A stretch of 64,000 nt of DNA from Thiocapsa sp. (lineage in GTDB: Bacteria > Pseudomonadota > Gammaproteobacteria > Chromatiales > Chromatiaceae), in contig NZ_CP073760.1 of assembly GCF_018399035.1 (NCBI RefSeq), positions 620,001 through 684,000 on the forward strand, in the 5' to 3' direction. The notes below the pieces were generated by a model. It was not told where the DNA came from. It worked only from the letters and a program-made list of their open reading frames with translations, and searched no databases. Below, one piece after another: positions 1 through 9,657 of this stretch (the stretch's first letter is position 1; each line of letters opens with the position of its first letter). The position numbers were made by a program, and so were the translations under genes.

Positions 1-344
1 GCGCAAGCAGTCGCAAAAACCAACCCCGCGCTCGCGCGGCCATAACGCCCTGTTACGTGACGTCCGCTTTCGCGGTGGCGGCGGGGCGCATGCGGATCGG
101 CGTCGGGAACAACGCCAGGGGCGCAAAAGGCAAAAAGGACGGCTGCAGGACGACGACCAGTGATGCCAGCGCAGGCTTGGCGCGGCACCAGTCGGACTCC
201 GCTTGTCGGGCACTGTCGCTTGCAATTGGGTCTGGCCCTCAGCGGCGAGGACTCCGACAATGTCACCGCGCACAGCCCCGAACCCGTCTTGACTGGATCA
301 AGCCGCGCGTTCAGCACCAATGACCACGACAGGGAGACAGGTCC
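1..344. other. Upstream region without a recognisable gene
   Basis: Short open frames occur here on the plus strand, but their translations are low-complexity, Arg/Ala/Thr-rich and overlap each other, as expected of chance frames in GC-rich DNA. The only functional element I can support is a ribosome binding site (AGGGAGA) a few bases before the ATG at 345. The promoter of the large gene presumably lies in this stretch, but I see no convincing -35/-10 pair. Confidence 0.5.
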
Positions 345-3300
345 ATGTCCAACGCGAACGAACGCTGCCCAGTATGTGGCGAAGCAACGCTGCGCTTCTT
401 TCGCAAGGTCGGGAAGTACCGCTGCATAAATGACGACTGCGGGGAGGAGTTTCTCCCCGCTCAGCTGCCGGTGTCGCCGCATGCCGACGCCGAAGGTTTG
501 GACCTCGACAGCCTGCCGTTCCCCATCGCCTATCCGCTGGCCCATGCCGCCGACGCGCGACTCGCCGCTCGCGACCGGGCCGCCAACGCCATCTTCGCCG
601 GCTATCAGGCCATGCGAGCCACCGCGCTGCTGCTGCTCGCGGACTACCTGGCCTGCGACACCGTCTGCCGCCAGCTCCAGGGACCCATTCGCGGCTTGCG
701 CCTGCCGCACTGGTACGACTGGAGCCTGCTCTGCGACCAACTCGCCAAGTTCTGGTCCGGGCGCCTGCAGGAGCGTCCCGAGCGCGCCAGCGCCTTCCCC
801 GACCTGGTCGCCGCCTGGCTCGAGGTCAATCGCCACGGCAAGCTGCCAGCCAACCATCCCTGGTCCGCGTTGTTGGCCGGTCTGCCGGGGCAGCAAGGAC
901 CGGCCGCCCAGAGCCTGAACGATGCCCTGTGGAAGGCGCGCAACGACCGCGCCCACCGCGAGGCCACCCGCACCGTGGAGGAGGGCGCCGAGCAGGCGCT
1001 GTTGCCACGTCTGCTCGCCGTCTCCGAGGCCATGGTGCAACGGCTGTTCCCGGCCGGTGAATTGACCCTATGGCGCCGGATCGGGACCGACACCGACGCG
1101 CCGGCAGCGATTCGCCTGCAAGGCGCCCATGCGGACCTGCGCTTCGCCATCGAGAACGGCCCGGAGGTCGCCGCCCTCGGCTGGGGCGCTAGCGGCCTCC
1201 TGGCCAGCACCGCTGCAGTCGATCTGCCGGTCTACCCACTGTTCGTGCCGCTGGACACCGAGGGTGCGGAACAAGGGTTGCCCGGCGGCGGCCTGATCGA
1301 GCCCGTGGGCCTGGTAGACGGTATCGGCGCGAAGAAGATCGCCGTGCTCGGCGTGCGCAGCCATTGCGAGCTGCCCGAGTTGGTGGGCCCGATCCAGGCC
1401 GGCCTCGCGCTGAAAGAGGTCCAGCTCGGCGTCGATCGCGCACAGACCCAACGCTGGAGCCTGGTGAGTTGGGCTGCGGTCACCGCCGAAGACACCCTGA
1501 ACGCGCTGCGCGGGCGCAAGTACTTCCCGGAGGCTTATCTGGAGCGAGCCGGCGTCGACGGTCTGCTGAAGCAGGTTCTCGACCAACCCGGCCGCGGCCT
1601 GCTGCTGCTCGGCGAGGCCGGCTCCGGCAAGAGCTCACTGCTGGCCCGGCTGGTAGACGGCCTGCTTACCGAGCAACCGGATGGAGACCAGTCACGCGAC
1701 CAGGCCCAGACCGACGCCTTGGGGTATCTCGCCCGCCGCGGCGCTGGCGATGTGGTGCTGTTCCTCTCCGGCGCCGAGGCCTACAAGGGCGACGCCGCCT
1801 GGTCCGGACGCCAGACCCTGTGCGAGGCGGTGCTTCGACGTGCCGGCATCGCCAGCGGTGCATTCACCGACCTCGACGACCTGTGCCGGCATCTGGACGC
1901 CACTGCCGCGCAGGATCTCGACGCCGACCGGCGCGTCTGGCTGATCCTGGACGCCCTCAACGAGGCCGACCGCTTCACCGACCTGCTGAAAGCGCTCGAC
2001 GACTTCCTGCCCGCGCTGGAGCGTCACCCCTGGCTGCGCCTGGTGGTGAGCCTGCGCAGCGGCGCCTACCAGTCCCTCGCCCAGCGCCATCGCGACCTCT
2101 TGCAGCACGGCAGCGAGGTGCTGGCCAATGCCCGCTACCTTGCCAGCTTCAGCGACCCGCGCGACAAAGAAGTCCCCTTTCTGGAGCTACGACCCTTCGC
2201 CGCTGCCGAGGCGCGTGAAGCGTACGAATTGCACCAGCAACGCCGCCCGGCCCAGAGCTGCCCCGTGCCCTTCGACCGGCTCGAGCCTAGCCTGCGCGAG
2301 CTGGTGCGCGCCCCGCTGTACCTGCATCTGTTCCACGAAACTTTCCGCGGTCGCTCCGATCCGCCATCGGATTTGGACGAGGGCCCCTTGCTCGGCGCCT
2401 ACCTGGACCGACTGCAGGCGGACCTGCCCGGCATCGCCGGACACCTCCAGCGCCTCGGCGCGTTGATGTTCGAGCGTCGTATCCCGTTCCTGCCGGTGGA
2501 GGAGGCGGATGCCTGGATCGCCGAGTGGCGCGCCCGCCTGGGCGTCGACAATGCGCTGCGTGTCGTCAAGCTGGACCCGGTGGAAGAACTGGTCGCCGCC
2601 TCGCTGCTGATGCGTCCCATCGAAGCCGGCGAGGGCGCCGACCGCTGCGTGGCCGGCTACGGCTTTAGCCAACAGCGCCTGTGCGAGCAGGTACTGCTGC
2701 GCGAGCTGCTGCGGCAGATCCACCCCCGTACGCTGCCGATAGCGGACGAGTTGCTCGGCTGGGCGCGGAGCGCGGACGGGGTTAGAGACACCGACTCCGA
2801 CCATTTCGACGAGCTGACTGGAGCCCTGGAGACTGTCACCGCGGCACTGGCTGAACAGGGGCGCGGCGATGTCTTGACCGTGCTGCTGGAGCTCGAAGGT
2901 GACGCCGTGCGTACCCGGCTGCTCGGCAGTGCGCTGAAGGCCCTGGGACCGGTCTTTCGATCCGATGGCACCACCGTCCAAGCCAGCCTCGCAGCGCTGA
3001 CGGAGCGAGCTTGCTCGGAATCGCGGCTGGGTGAACGATTCATTTACTCGGTTTCCGATGCTTCAGTCTGGCTGCTCACGCACGGATTCAGCCCTGTAAC
3101 CGCGAAGGTCTGGGAGAGCTGTTTGAGGGTTGCGCGGACACTGATCGCGCGTGAGCCGTTACGCGCGGAACTGTGGCAGGCGGTCCTGGGGTGGACACTA
3201 ACCGGCCTCGGCGAATTGGCGCGGATCACGGGCGAGGGGGAACGAGCTCGGAAACACTATGAGGAGTCACTGGACCTGCTCCGCGCCCTGGTCGCGCAGG

Positions 3301-6300
3301 ACCCGCGATGCCCGGAGCTGAGGCAGAACCTGATGGGTGGTCTCGGGATGGCCCTGCACGAGCTGGGCACCCTGGCGGAGGACACCGGCGACAGCGCCGG
3401 AGCCATGAAGCTCTGGGATGAGTCGGTGAAGGTTTTTCGAGGCCTGGTGAATCAAGAGCCGGAGCGCTCCAATTGGCGGGGCAGCTTGTCAAGCTCGCTG
3501 AGAAGTCTCGGCACTTTGGCTCGGGCCATGGGCGACGCGGGAGCAGCAAGGGTGCATCTCGAGGAGTCACTCAAGATTGCTCGCGCCCTGGTAGTGCAGG
3601 AGGCGGGATGCACGGACCAAAGGCGGGATCTGGCGATGGCGCTGGTTCGCCTCGGCCAGTTGATGCAGACCGAGGCCGACACGGCCGGCGCGCGGGGTTA
3701 CGTCAAGGAGTCCCTGGAGATCCTGCGGGACCTCGTGGCGTTGGAGCCGGGGCGATCCGACCTCAGACGGAACCTGGCGGTATCGCTTGACGAACTCGGT
3801 GACCTGGCAACGGATACGGGCGGCGTGGCTGGACCTCAGAAACACCACGAGGAGTCACTGCAGATCCGGCGTGCCCTGGTGGCGCAGGAGCCCGAGCGCT
3901 TGGACCTGACGAGGGAACTCGCGAGGTCGCTGATCCTCCTCGGTCAGTTGGCACAGGTAACGGGAGACTTATTGTGTGCAAGGGACTGCCTCGAGGAGTC
4001 GCTGGCGCTCCTTCGCGCCCTAGTGGTGCACGAGCCGCAGCGCACGTCCATGAGGCACGAACTGGCGGTTTCGCTGCACGCCCTCGGCAGGCTAGCGAAA
4101 GATTCGGGGGACTCGGTTGGCGCTCGGAGGTATTTTGAAGAGTCGTTGGAAATCGACCGCGCTATGGTCGCACGGGAGCCGGCGCGGACGGACCTAAGCC
4201 AAGCGCTGGCGGCGTCGCTGGACGTGCTCGGCCGGTTGTCTCTGGCTACCGATGACCAGGCAGGTGCCCGCGGTTATCACGAAGAGTCGTATGAGATCAT
4301 GCGCGCCTTGGTGACGCAGGCACCCGAGCGTTCGGATCTGAGGCGAGACCTGGCTGCCGTCAAGAACAACCTCGGCGAGCTGGCGTATGCGGACGGCGAC
4401 GCCGTGAGTGCGCGGTGCTACCTTGAGGAGTCGCTGGCGATGCTGCGAGATCTGGTTGCACGGAAGCCAGGGAGCCTGGACCTTAGACAGAGGCTGGCGT
4501 GCACGCTTCGTAACCTCGCCAGCCTGGCCGAAGGCGAGTTCGACAATTCTGAAGCCCGGAAACGCTATCAGGAGTCGCTGCAGATATGGCATACCTTGGT
4601 CGAACAGGAGCCGGAGCGCACGGACCTGAGGCACGAACTGGCGGAGGCGCTGATCGGCCACAGCCGGCTGGCGCGGAACACGGGCGATGAAGCGCGAGCA
4701 CGCGGCTATCTAGAAGAGGCGTTGAAGATCATGCGCGCTCTGGTCGCACAGGAGCCGGAGCGCTGGGACCTGAGAGATCAGCTGGCGAAATCGTTGGAGA
4801 AGCTCGGTGACCTGGCGAAGGCCACGGGCGACTTGGCTGGTGCGCAGGTTTACTGCGAGGAGTCGTTGGAGATCCGGCGCGCGCTGGTCGCACAGGAGCC
4901 GGAGCGCTGGGACCTGAGAGATCGTTTGGCGGAATCGCTCAGCAGTCTCGGTAAACTGGCGAAGGAGACGGGCGACGGGTCTGGTGCGCGAGTTTACTAC
5001 GAGGAGTCACTGGAGATCCGGCGCGCCCTGGTCGAGCGAGAGCCGGAGCGCTTAGACCTCAGGCGGAACCTGGCGAGGACACTGGAACTCTTTGGCGATC
5101 TGGCGGCGGCCACTGGCGACGCGACGGGCGTCTGGTGCTATTTAGACGAGTCGCTTGAGATCCAGCGTGCCTTGGTGGCGCAGGAGCCGGAACGCTCGGA
5201 CCTGAAGTATGAGCTAGCCAGTTCTTTACGCATGCGCTACTTGTCGGCGAGACTCGCGGCCGACGAGGCAGGCACCGGGGGCTTCATCGAGGAATCGATT
5301 CGGATCCTGCGATCCCTGGAAGCGCAGGCACCAGACCGCGCGAACCTCAGGAGGGATCTGGCGGGGGCGCTGATAGATCACGGCGAGTTGGCGCGTAACG
5401 CGGGCGACGAAGCGCAAGCGCGCGGCGTCCTAGAAGAGGCGTTGAAGATCATGCGCGCTCTGGTCGCACAGGAGCCGGAGCGCTGGGACCTGAGAGATCA
5501 GTTGGCGAAGTCGCTCAGCAGTCTCGGTAAACTGGCGAAGGAGACGGGCGACTCGACGGCCGCGCGGATTTACTTCGAGGAGTCGCTGAAAATTCGGCGC
5601 GCCATTGTCGTACAGAGGCCGGGGTGGGAAACCCTGTGGCAGGGCCTCGCGATGACACTGGTCGACCTGCACCAGTTGGCGGGGGATGCGGGCGATTGGA
5701 CGGGTGCGAAGGGCTACTTGGAAGAGTCGTTCGAGGTCCGGCGCGCACTGTTGGCAAACAAGCCAGGGCGCTCGGACCTGAAACGGGATCTGTCAAAGAA
5801 CCTAGGCATTTTCGGCGCCATCGAGCAGGCATTGGGCGACGCTGCGGGTGCGCGAGCTTACTTCGAGGAGTTGCTGGAGATTCTGCGTGCCCTGGTGGCG
5901 CAGGATCCGGAGCGCTCGGACCTCAGATCGCGCCTAGCAAAGTTGCTGGTTAACCTCGGCAGTCTGGCGGAAGACGCGGGCGATGAGTCGGGTGCGCGGG
6001 GCTGCTACGAAGAGTCGCTGGAGATCCTACGCGCCCTAGTCGCGATGGAGCCGGATCAATCGGATCTAAAGCGGACCTTGGCGGTGGCGCTGAACAACGT
6101 CGGTCAGTTGGCGCTAGCTGCCGGGGACGAGGCGGGGGCGCAGGGCTACTTCCAAGAGTCGCTGCAGAGCTTACGTACGCTCGTAACGCCAAAGCCGGAG
6201 CACTCTGAACTGAGGCAGGATCTGTCGGCATCCGCGAACAACCTCGGCCGGTCAGGGCGGACCGCGGCCAACGCGGCGGGCGCACGAGGCTCCTTCGAGG

Positions 6301-6680
6301 AGTCACTGGAGGTCATGCGGGCGCTGGCAGTGCAGGAACCGGAGCGCTTGGATCTCCGAAAGAGCCTGGCGAAGTCGCTGTTCAATCTCGGCAGTCTGGC
6401 GCAAGCCGCCGGAGATGAGGCGGTGGCCCTATGCTACTTCGAGGAGTCACTCAAGCTCCTGCACGCCCTGGTGGCCCAGTATCCGAAGCGGGCAGACATT
6501 CGGATTATCCTGGCGAAAGGTTACTGGAATTGCTATGAACTCGCCGCGCCAAGCGAAAAGCGCGAATGCCTGAAACAGGTGCTTGAGACGTTACATCCGC
6601 TGCGCGAGCGGAAGAGTGCGTATGTCGAACTTGGTGAACTCTGGCATCGCACGGAAAAGGCATTGCGAGACCTCGCTTGA
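345..6680 (+). CDS. HEPN-like / STAND NTPase / TPR-repeat protein
   Basis: This is a 2111-residue multidomain protein. Residues 8-32 form a four-cysteine zinc ribbon (C8-x2-C11...C27-x4-C32). Residues about 70-220 are helical and end in R199-N200-x3-H204, the signature of HEPN ribonucleases. A Walker A loop (GEAGSGKSS) sits at 423-431 and a Walker B-like LILDALNEAD near 530-540, the arrangement of NACHT/STAND signalling ATPases. From about residue 970 to the end there are roughly 23 TPR-like repeats of 48 residues with consensus EESLEIxRALVAQEPER. In known STAND proteins the repeats act as sensor, the NTPase as switch and the N-terminal domain as effector. By that logic this would be an NLR-like sensor with an RNase effector; the target is unknown. 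The ATG at 345 follows AGGGAG. The gene converges with the CHAT/sigma operon, and I infer but cannot prove that they work together. Confidence 0.8.
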   Translation: MSNANERCPVCGEATLRFFRKVGKYRCINDDCGEEFLPAQLPVSPHADAEGLDLDSLPFPIAYPLAHAADARLAARDRAANAIFAGYQAMRATALLLLADYLACDTVCRQLQGPIRGLRLPHWYDWSLLCDQLAKFWSGRLQERPERASAFPDLVAAWLEVNRHGKLPANHPWSALLAGLPGQQGPAAQSLNDALWKARNDRAHREATRTVEEGAEQALLPRLLAVSEAMVQRLFPAGELTLWRRIGTDTDAPAAIRLQGAHADLRFAIENGPEVAALGWGASGLLASTAAVDLPVYPLFVPLDTEGAEQGLPGGGLIEPVGLVDGIGAKKIAVLGVRSHCELPELVGPIQAGLALKEVQLGVDRAQTQRWSLVSWAAVTAEDTLNALRGRKYFPEAYLERAGVDGLLKQVLDQPGRGLLLLGEAGSGKSSLLARLVDGLLTEQPDGDQSRDQAQTDALGYLARRGAGDVVLFLSGAEAYKGDAAWSGRQTLCEAVLRRAGIASGAFTDLDDLCRHLDATAAQDLDADRRVWLILDALNEADRFTDLLKALDDFLPALERHPWLRLVVSLRSGAYQSLAQRHRDLLQHGSEVLANARYLASFSDPRDKEVPFLELRPFAAAEAREAYELHQQRRPAQSCPVPFDRLEPSLRELVRAPLYLHLFHETFRGRSDPPSDLDEGPLLGAYLDRLQADLPGIAGHLQRLGALMFERRIPFLPVEEADAWIAEWRARLGVDNALRVVKLDPVEELVAASLLMRPIEAGEGADRCVAGYGFSQQRLCEQVLLRELLRQIHPRTLPIADELLGWARSADGVRDTDSDHFDELTGALETVTAALAEQGRGDVLTVLLELEGDAVRTRLLGSALKALGPVFRSDGTTVQASLAALTERACSESRLGERFIYSVSDASVWLLTHGFSPVTAKVWESCLRVARTLIAREPLRAELWQAVLGWTLTGLGELARITGEGERARKHYEESLDLLRALVAQDPRCPELRQNLMGGLGMALHELGTLAEDTGDSAGAMKLWDESVKVFRGLVNQEPERSNWRGSLSSSLRSLGTLARAMGDAGAARVHLEESLKIARALVVQEAGCTDQRRDLAMALVRLGQLMQTEADTAGARGYVKESLEILRDLVALEPGRSDLRRNLAVSLDELGDLATDTGGVAGPQKHHEESLQIRRALVAQEPERLDLTRELARSLILLGQLAQVTGDLLCARDCLEESLALLRALVVHEPQRTSMRHELAVSLHALGRLAKDSGDSVGARRYFEESLEIDRAMVAREPARTDLSQALAASLDVLGRLSLATDDQAGARGYHEESYEIMRALVTQAPERSDLRRDLAAVKNNLGELAYADGDAVSARCYLEESLAMLRDLVARKPGSLDLRQRLACTLRNLASLAEGEFDNSEARKRYQESLQIWHTLVEQEPERTDLRHELAEALIGHSRLARNTGDEARARGYLEEALKIMRALVAQEPERWDLRDQLAKSLEKLGDLAKATGDLAGAQVYCEESLEIRRALVAQEPERWDLRDRLAESLSSLGKLAKETGDGSGARVYYEESLEIRRALVEREPERLDLRRNLARTLELFGDLAAATGDATGVWCYLDESLEIQRALVAQEPERSDLKYELASSLRMRYLSARLAADEAGTGGFIEESIRILRSLEAQAPDRANLRRDLAGALIDHGELARNAGDEAQARGVLEEALKIMRALVAQEPERWDLRDQLAKSLSSLGKLAKETGDSTAARIYFEESLKIRRAIVVQRPGWETLWQGLAMTLVDLHQLAGDAGDWTGAKGYLEESFEVRRALLANKPGRSDLKRDLSKNLGIFGAIEQALGDAAGARAYFEELLEILRALVAQDPERSDLRSRLAKLLVNLGSLAEDAGDESGARGCYEESLEILRALVAMEPDQSDLKRTLAVALNNVGQLALAAGDEAGAQGYFQESLQSLRTLVTPKPEHSELRQDLSASANNLGRSGRTAANAAGARGSFEESLEVMRALAVQEPERLDLRKSLAKSLFNLGSLAQAAGDEAVALCYFEESLKLLHALVAQYPKRADIRIILAKGYWNCYELAAPSEKRECLKQVLETLHPLRERKSAYVELGELWHRTEKALRDLA
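3262..6510 (+). repeat. Tandem 144-bp coding repeats (TPR-like, about 23 units)
   Basis: Within the large STAND gene, codons for (E/D)ES recur nearly every 144 bp (for example near 3561, 3705, 3849, 3993, 4137). Each unit encodes 48 residues with two predicted helices and conserved LG, A and GD positions. Most units have diverged, but some blocks are almost identical in DNA: 4715-4780 and 5435-5500 match base for base over about 60 bp and lie exactly 720 bp (five units) apart. A second shared block (AGCAGTCTCGGTAAACTGGC) occurs near 4940 and 5516. This indicates recent unit duplication or gene conversion. Confidence 0.85.
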
Positions 6681-6777
6681 GGGTAGCCGGTCCTGACGAC
6701 TTACGCTCGGCGAAAACCAGGTCTTGCCATGTCTCCGACCCATCCCAGGCCGGCCTTACGGCTGCGTCAAACACCCC

Positions 6778-9543
6778 TCATCTAAAATTGAACGGCAGCA
6801 CGGCGCGCAATAGATCCAACGGGTCAGTGGGCTGCGTCAGCGCGCTTCGGAGGAGGCGGATCCGCTCTTTGGCTAGTGGCAGTTCCTCTGTCAGATCATT
6901 CAGCACTGGCTCCGCCGCCTCCCAGGGTTCTCCCCATCCGGCGGCGATGGTGCGGCAACAGGCGCCGATGAGACGCACCACTGGTCCGCTCTCTTCGGTA
7001 AAGGCCAGCAGGGCACCGGCGATGGCAAGCTCCCTGGCCGCTTCCGCGTCTTCGGGGTAAAGCAGCAGGCCGCGGTAGAGCTGAATAAGCGGCCAGGGAT
7101 GACCTTCCGCCTGATCCCACGCCGCCCGTTGCGCCAGATACTGTTGGGCCATGCTCGGATCTGGCCTGTGGACGAGCCAGCGTAAGGCCAGGTGATGGGC
7201 GTATTTGTCCGCCGTGGCCACCGAAGCGGCCAATGTCTTCAGGGCAGCGGGCATCGGCCCGGTGACGGACTCCACGGCCGCGCACACGCTCAACGCATCT
7301 TGGGCTGGGTCGTCCATAAGGGCAATGGCGCGATAGGTCTGGGTCTGACCGATCTCCCGGCGGGCCGCTTCTTGGTCGGAGAGTCGTTGAAAACTCTCCA
7401 ACGCCTCGTCGAAGTAGGGGATGGCACCGGCGGGATCGTTCAGGAAGGCGATATGCTGACCGATGCTGGAACGAACCTGCCCCCAATAGCGTAAGCCGGC
7501 GGTCGCCTTTGGCGAACTGACTCCGCCGGACGCTTGCATTGAGGCGCCGATTGGATTCTGCATGAGTCCATGAAGGCCATTGAACGTCGTCGCCGATGGA
7601 TTCCAACGTTGTAACGCCCGCTTGGCTTGCGCGAAGTCGTAGGAGTTCGTTGCCGTCACCGCCAGATTGAGTTCGGCACGACAGACAAGCCGCGCATCCT
7701 CGTCCACCAGTTGATCCGCGAGTGCTCGCATCTCCTCGATCCAGGGTTGTTCGGTCTGCCCGAGGTGGTTGGAGCGCCCCAACTGGGCGGTGAGCCAAAG
7801 CAACCTCAAGGTTGACGGCAATGCCTGGTCGACCGATTTCCAGCGATCGAGCCAGATGACCTGCTGGCCGAGCACGGGAAGATCCAGGCTTCGGCTGTCG
7901 AAATGTCCCGTGACATGTTCGAGATAGCGCCGCCACAAAGCCGGATCGTCCTGCGCCGCATGGCCGAGCCGTTCGAGCAGCGTATTGACCAGGCTGCTTG
8001 GTTGCCCGGCATCCGGATGGGACAAGAGGGCGGTCCAATCGCGACCGTCGAGCGAACGGCTCCGGTGCATCCATTCCAACGCACGACCCAAGATCTCCGC
8101 GTCGCCATCGAGCAGGCAGGTGCCGGCAAGACCCGACGCCTTGAGGCAGGCACGCGAATGCTCGGACGCGCGCGATGAGATGAAGGCCAAGGCGTCCACG
8201 TAGCCGTTATAGGGCGAATCCTGTTTCGTGATGGTGCGGATCTTCAGCTCGATCAACCGAGCGCGCTCGGGATAGGCCTCCGCAAGGCGCAGGCGTGCCT
8301 GCTCGGCGACCGCGGGCCACTGGGTTCCGCCCTTGAAGTCGGCACCGCGCTGCTCGATCAGCACCTCCAAGCGGGTGGCACCATCCACCGGCATCAGACG
8401 AAGCACCAAATCGAGCAGACGGATCACTCCGAAGGCCCAGCGCTCGCCGGGTGCTTCCGGCAGTTGTTGCACCGTGATGCCGAGAACACCAACCGGGACA
8501 TCGAGTATGGCCTGGACGACACGGTCGATCTCCCCGATGCTTTGATCGACAGCGTGCCAGCCCGGCGGAAGCGGAGCGAGACGCGCGCCTTGCTTCGGCA
8601 AAAGAAGTCCGACGAATCGGCCAAGCGCGCGATCCGTGTCAGCAAGGTGATTCGCCTCGGGACCAAATGAACTTCCAGTTTCGTCGATCAGCAGTTGCCA
8701 GTCAGGCTGCTGGGACAATGCACGCAAGTCGTGAGGGTGCAGCTCCTGCAGGGATTCCTGGGGGAGCTCGGTTCTGCCAAGCACTGGCAGCGGCTTGTTC
8801 GCATCCTGTCTGGCACTTTTGGGGGCGCGAATGCTGGAAATCGGCTGTCCCTGGCGTTTGCGTTGCGCCGCCTCCGATCCGCGAGCGGCGGCAGTAGCGC
8901 CTTTCTCCGCATTGAACCGCGCTTTGCTGGCCAAGTCCGGACGGCGTTCGCTGATCTCTTCGAACGCTTCAATGAAGCCTTTTGCCTCTCGATAAGAAGG
9001 GCCAGAACGTTTACCGATGGCGTAGAACTTTCCCAGCAAAGCCTTATCGTGGCGGCCAAGCGCAATTGCCTCATCGATCTTGGCTTGGCAGGCACTATCG
9101 AGCGCCAAGCAGGCCGTCGTCAGGCGTTTGCGTTCAATTGCGTCCTCGCTCTCAGGTGACGAGCAAAAGCAACGCAGCTGATTCAACGACATCTCCAGCT
9201 CCGACGGGGTCGAGATCTTCTGCGCTCTTTCGACGGCGAATCCCCATTGTTTCTTCTTTGCGTTGAAATCCTGAGTGACCTCTACTTCCAAGACCGTCCA
9301 AGGTTTGACGCTGTCGTCTTTCGCCCACTCTCCGAGCACTTTCACGTGGAAAAAGACGTTATCGGGAAAAGCCGGGTGATTCAGAAATCCGAATGCCGAT
9401 CCCGTTTTGTACCCTGGGCTGACCATCATCCGCCAACGGGCCCCATGAAGTTCCCGTGAAATCTCTTCCCGACGCGTTTTTTCCTCTAAGTCTTTAATAC
9501 AAAAAGACACTAATTGTGCTTCGCAAATCTCGGGATCAGTCAT
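6778..9543 (-). CDS. Cold-shock-like / RNase-H-fold-like / helical-repeat protein
   Basis: This 921-residue protein is the last gene of the minus-strand CHAT/sigma operon. Residues about 40-110 look like a cold-shock (OB) domain, with an RNP1-like SAFGFL (49-54) and an RNP2-like NVFFHV (62-67) followed by the VLEVEV strand. Residues about 280-470 resemble the DUF3800/RNase-H fold: a strand carrying D287-E288-T-G, a later strand with E397, and a C-terminal D450 in GYVDAL. The remainder is Ala/Leu-rich and helical, probably TPR-like. By family logic it would bind nucleic acid and may cut or sense RNA; this is inference. I chose the ATG at 9543 because AGAAGGA lies 6-7 bases upstream; an in-frame TTG at 9561 is the alternative. 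The gene begins 115 bp after the CHAT gene ends and converges with the HEPN-STAND gene, leaving 97 bp between their stop codons. Confidence 0.65.
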   Translation of the reverse strand: MTDPEICEAQLVSFCIKDLEEKTRREEISRELHGARWRMMVSPGYKTGSAFGFLNHPAFPDNVFFHVKVLGEWAKDDSVKPWTVLEVEVTQDFNAKKKQWGFAVERAQKISTPSELEMSLNQLRCFCSSPESEDAIERKRLTTACLALDSACQAKIDEAIALGRHDKALLGKFYAIGKRSGPSYREAKGFIEAFEEISERRPDLASKARFNAEKGATAAARGSEAAQRKRQGQPISSIRAPKSARQDANKPLPVLGRTELPQESLQELHPHDLRALSQQPDWQLLIDETGSSFGPEANHLADTDRALGRFVGLLLPKQGARLAPLPPGWHAVDQSIGEIDRVVQAILDVPVGVLGITVQQLPEAPGERWAFGVIRLLDLVLRLMPVDGATRLEVLIEQRGADFKGGTQWPAVAEQARLRLAEAYPERARLIELKIRTITKQDSPYNGYVDALAFISSRASEHSRACLKASGLAGTCLLDGDAEILGRALEWMHRSRSLDGRDWTALLSHPDAGQPSSLVNTLLERLGHAAQDDPALWRRYLEHVTGHFDSRSLDLPVLGQQVIWLDRWKSVDQALPSTLRLLWLTAQLGRSNHLGQTEQPWIEEMRALADQLVDEDARLVCRAELNLAVTATNSYDFAQAKRALQRWNPSATTFNGLHGLMQNPIGASMQASGGVSSPKATAGLRYWGQVRSSIGQHIAFLNDPAGAIPYFDEALESFQRLSDQEAARREIGQTQTYRAIALMDDPAQDALSVCAAVESVTGPMPAALKTLAASVATADKYAHHLALRWLVHRPDPSMAQQYLAQRAAWDQAEGHPWPLIQLYRGLLLYPEDAEAARELAIAGALLAFTEESGPVVRLIGACCRTIAAGWGEPWEAAEPVLNDLTEELPLAKERIRLLRSALTQPTDPLDLLRAVLPFNFR

Positions 9544-9657
9544 TGGGATCCTTCTCGTCAAGCGGGCTTTTTATTCACTGCGTACGAAACGGTGTTTACG
9601 GGTCTTTTTTGGACCGATGTCATGGACTGCACAGAAGCGTGCAGTCTCAGCGCGCAC

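Noticed and set aside
3262..6510. Regular 144-bp repeats considered as a CRISPR array or satellite
   Set aside because: The period is coding, the frame stays open and the units differ as TPR helices do. There is no repeat-spacer alternation. No CRISPR array was seen anywhere in the window.
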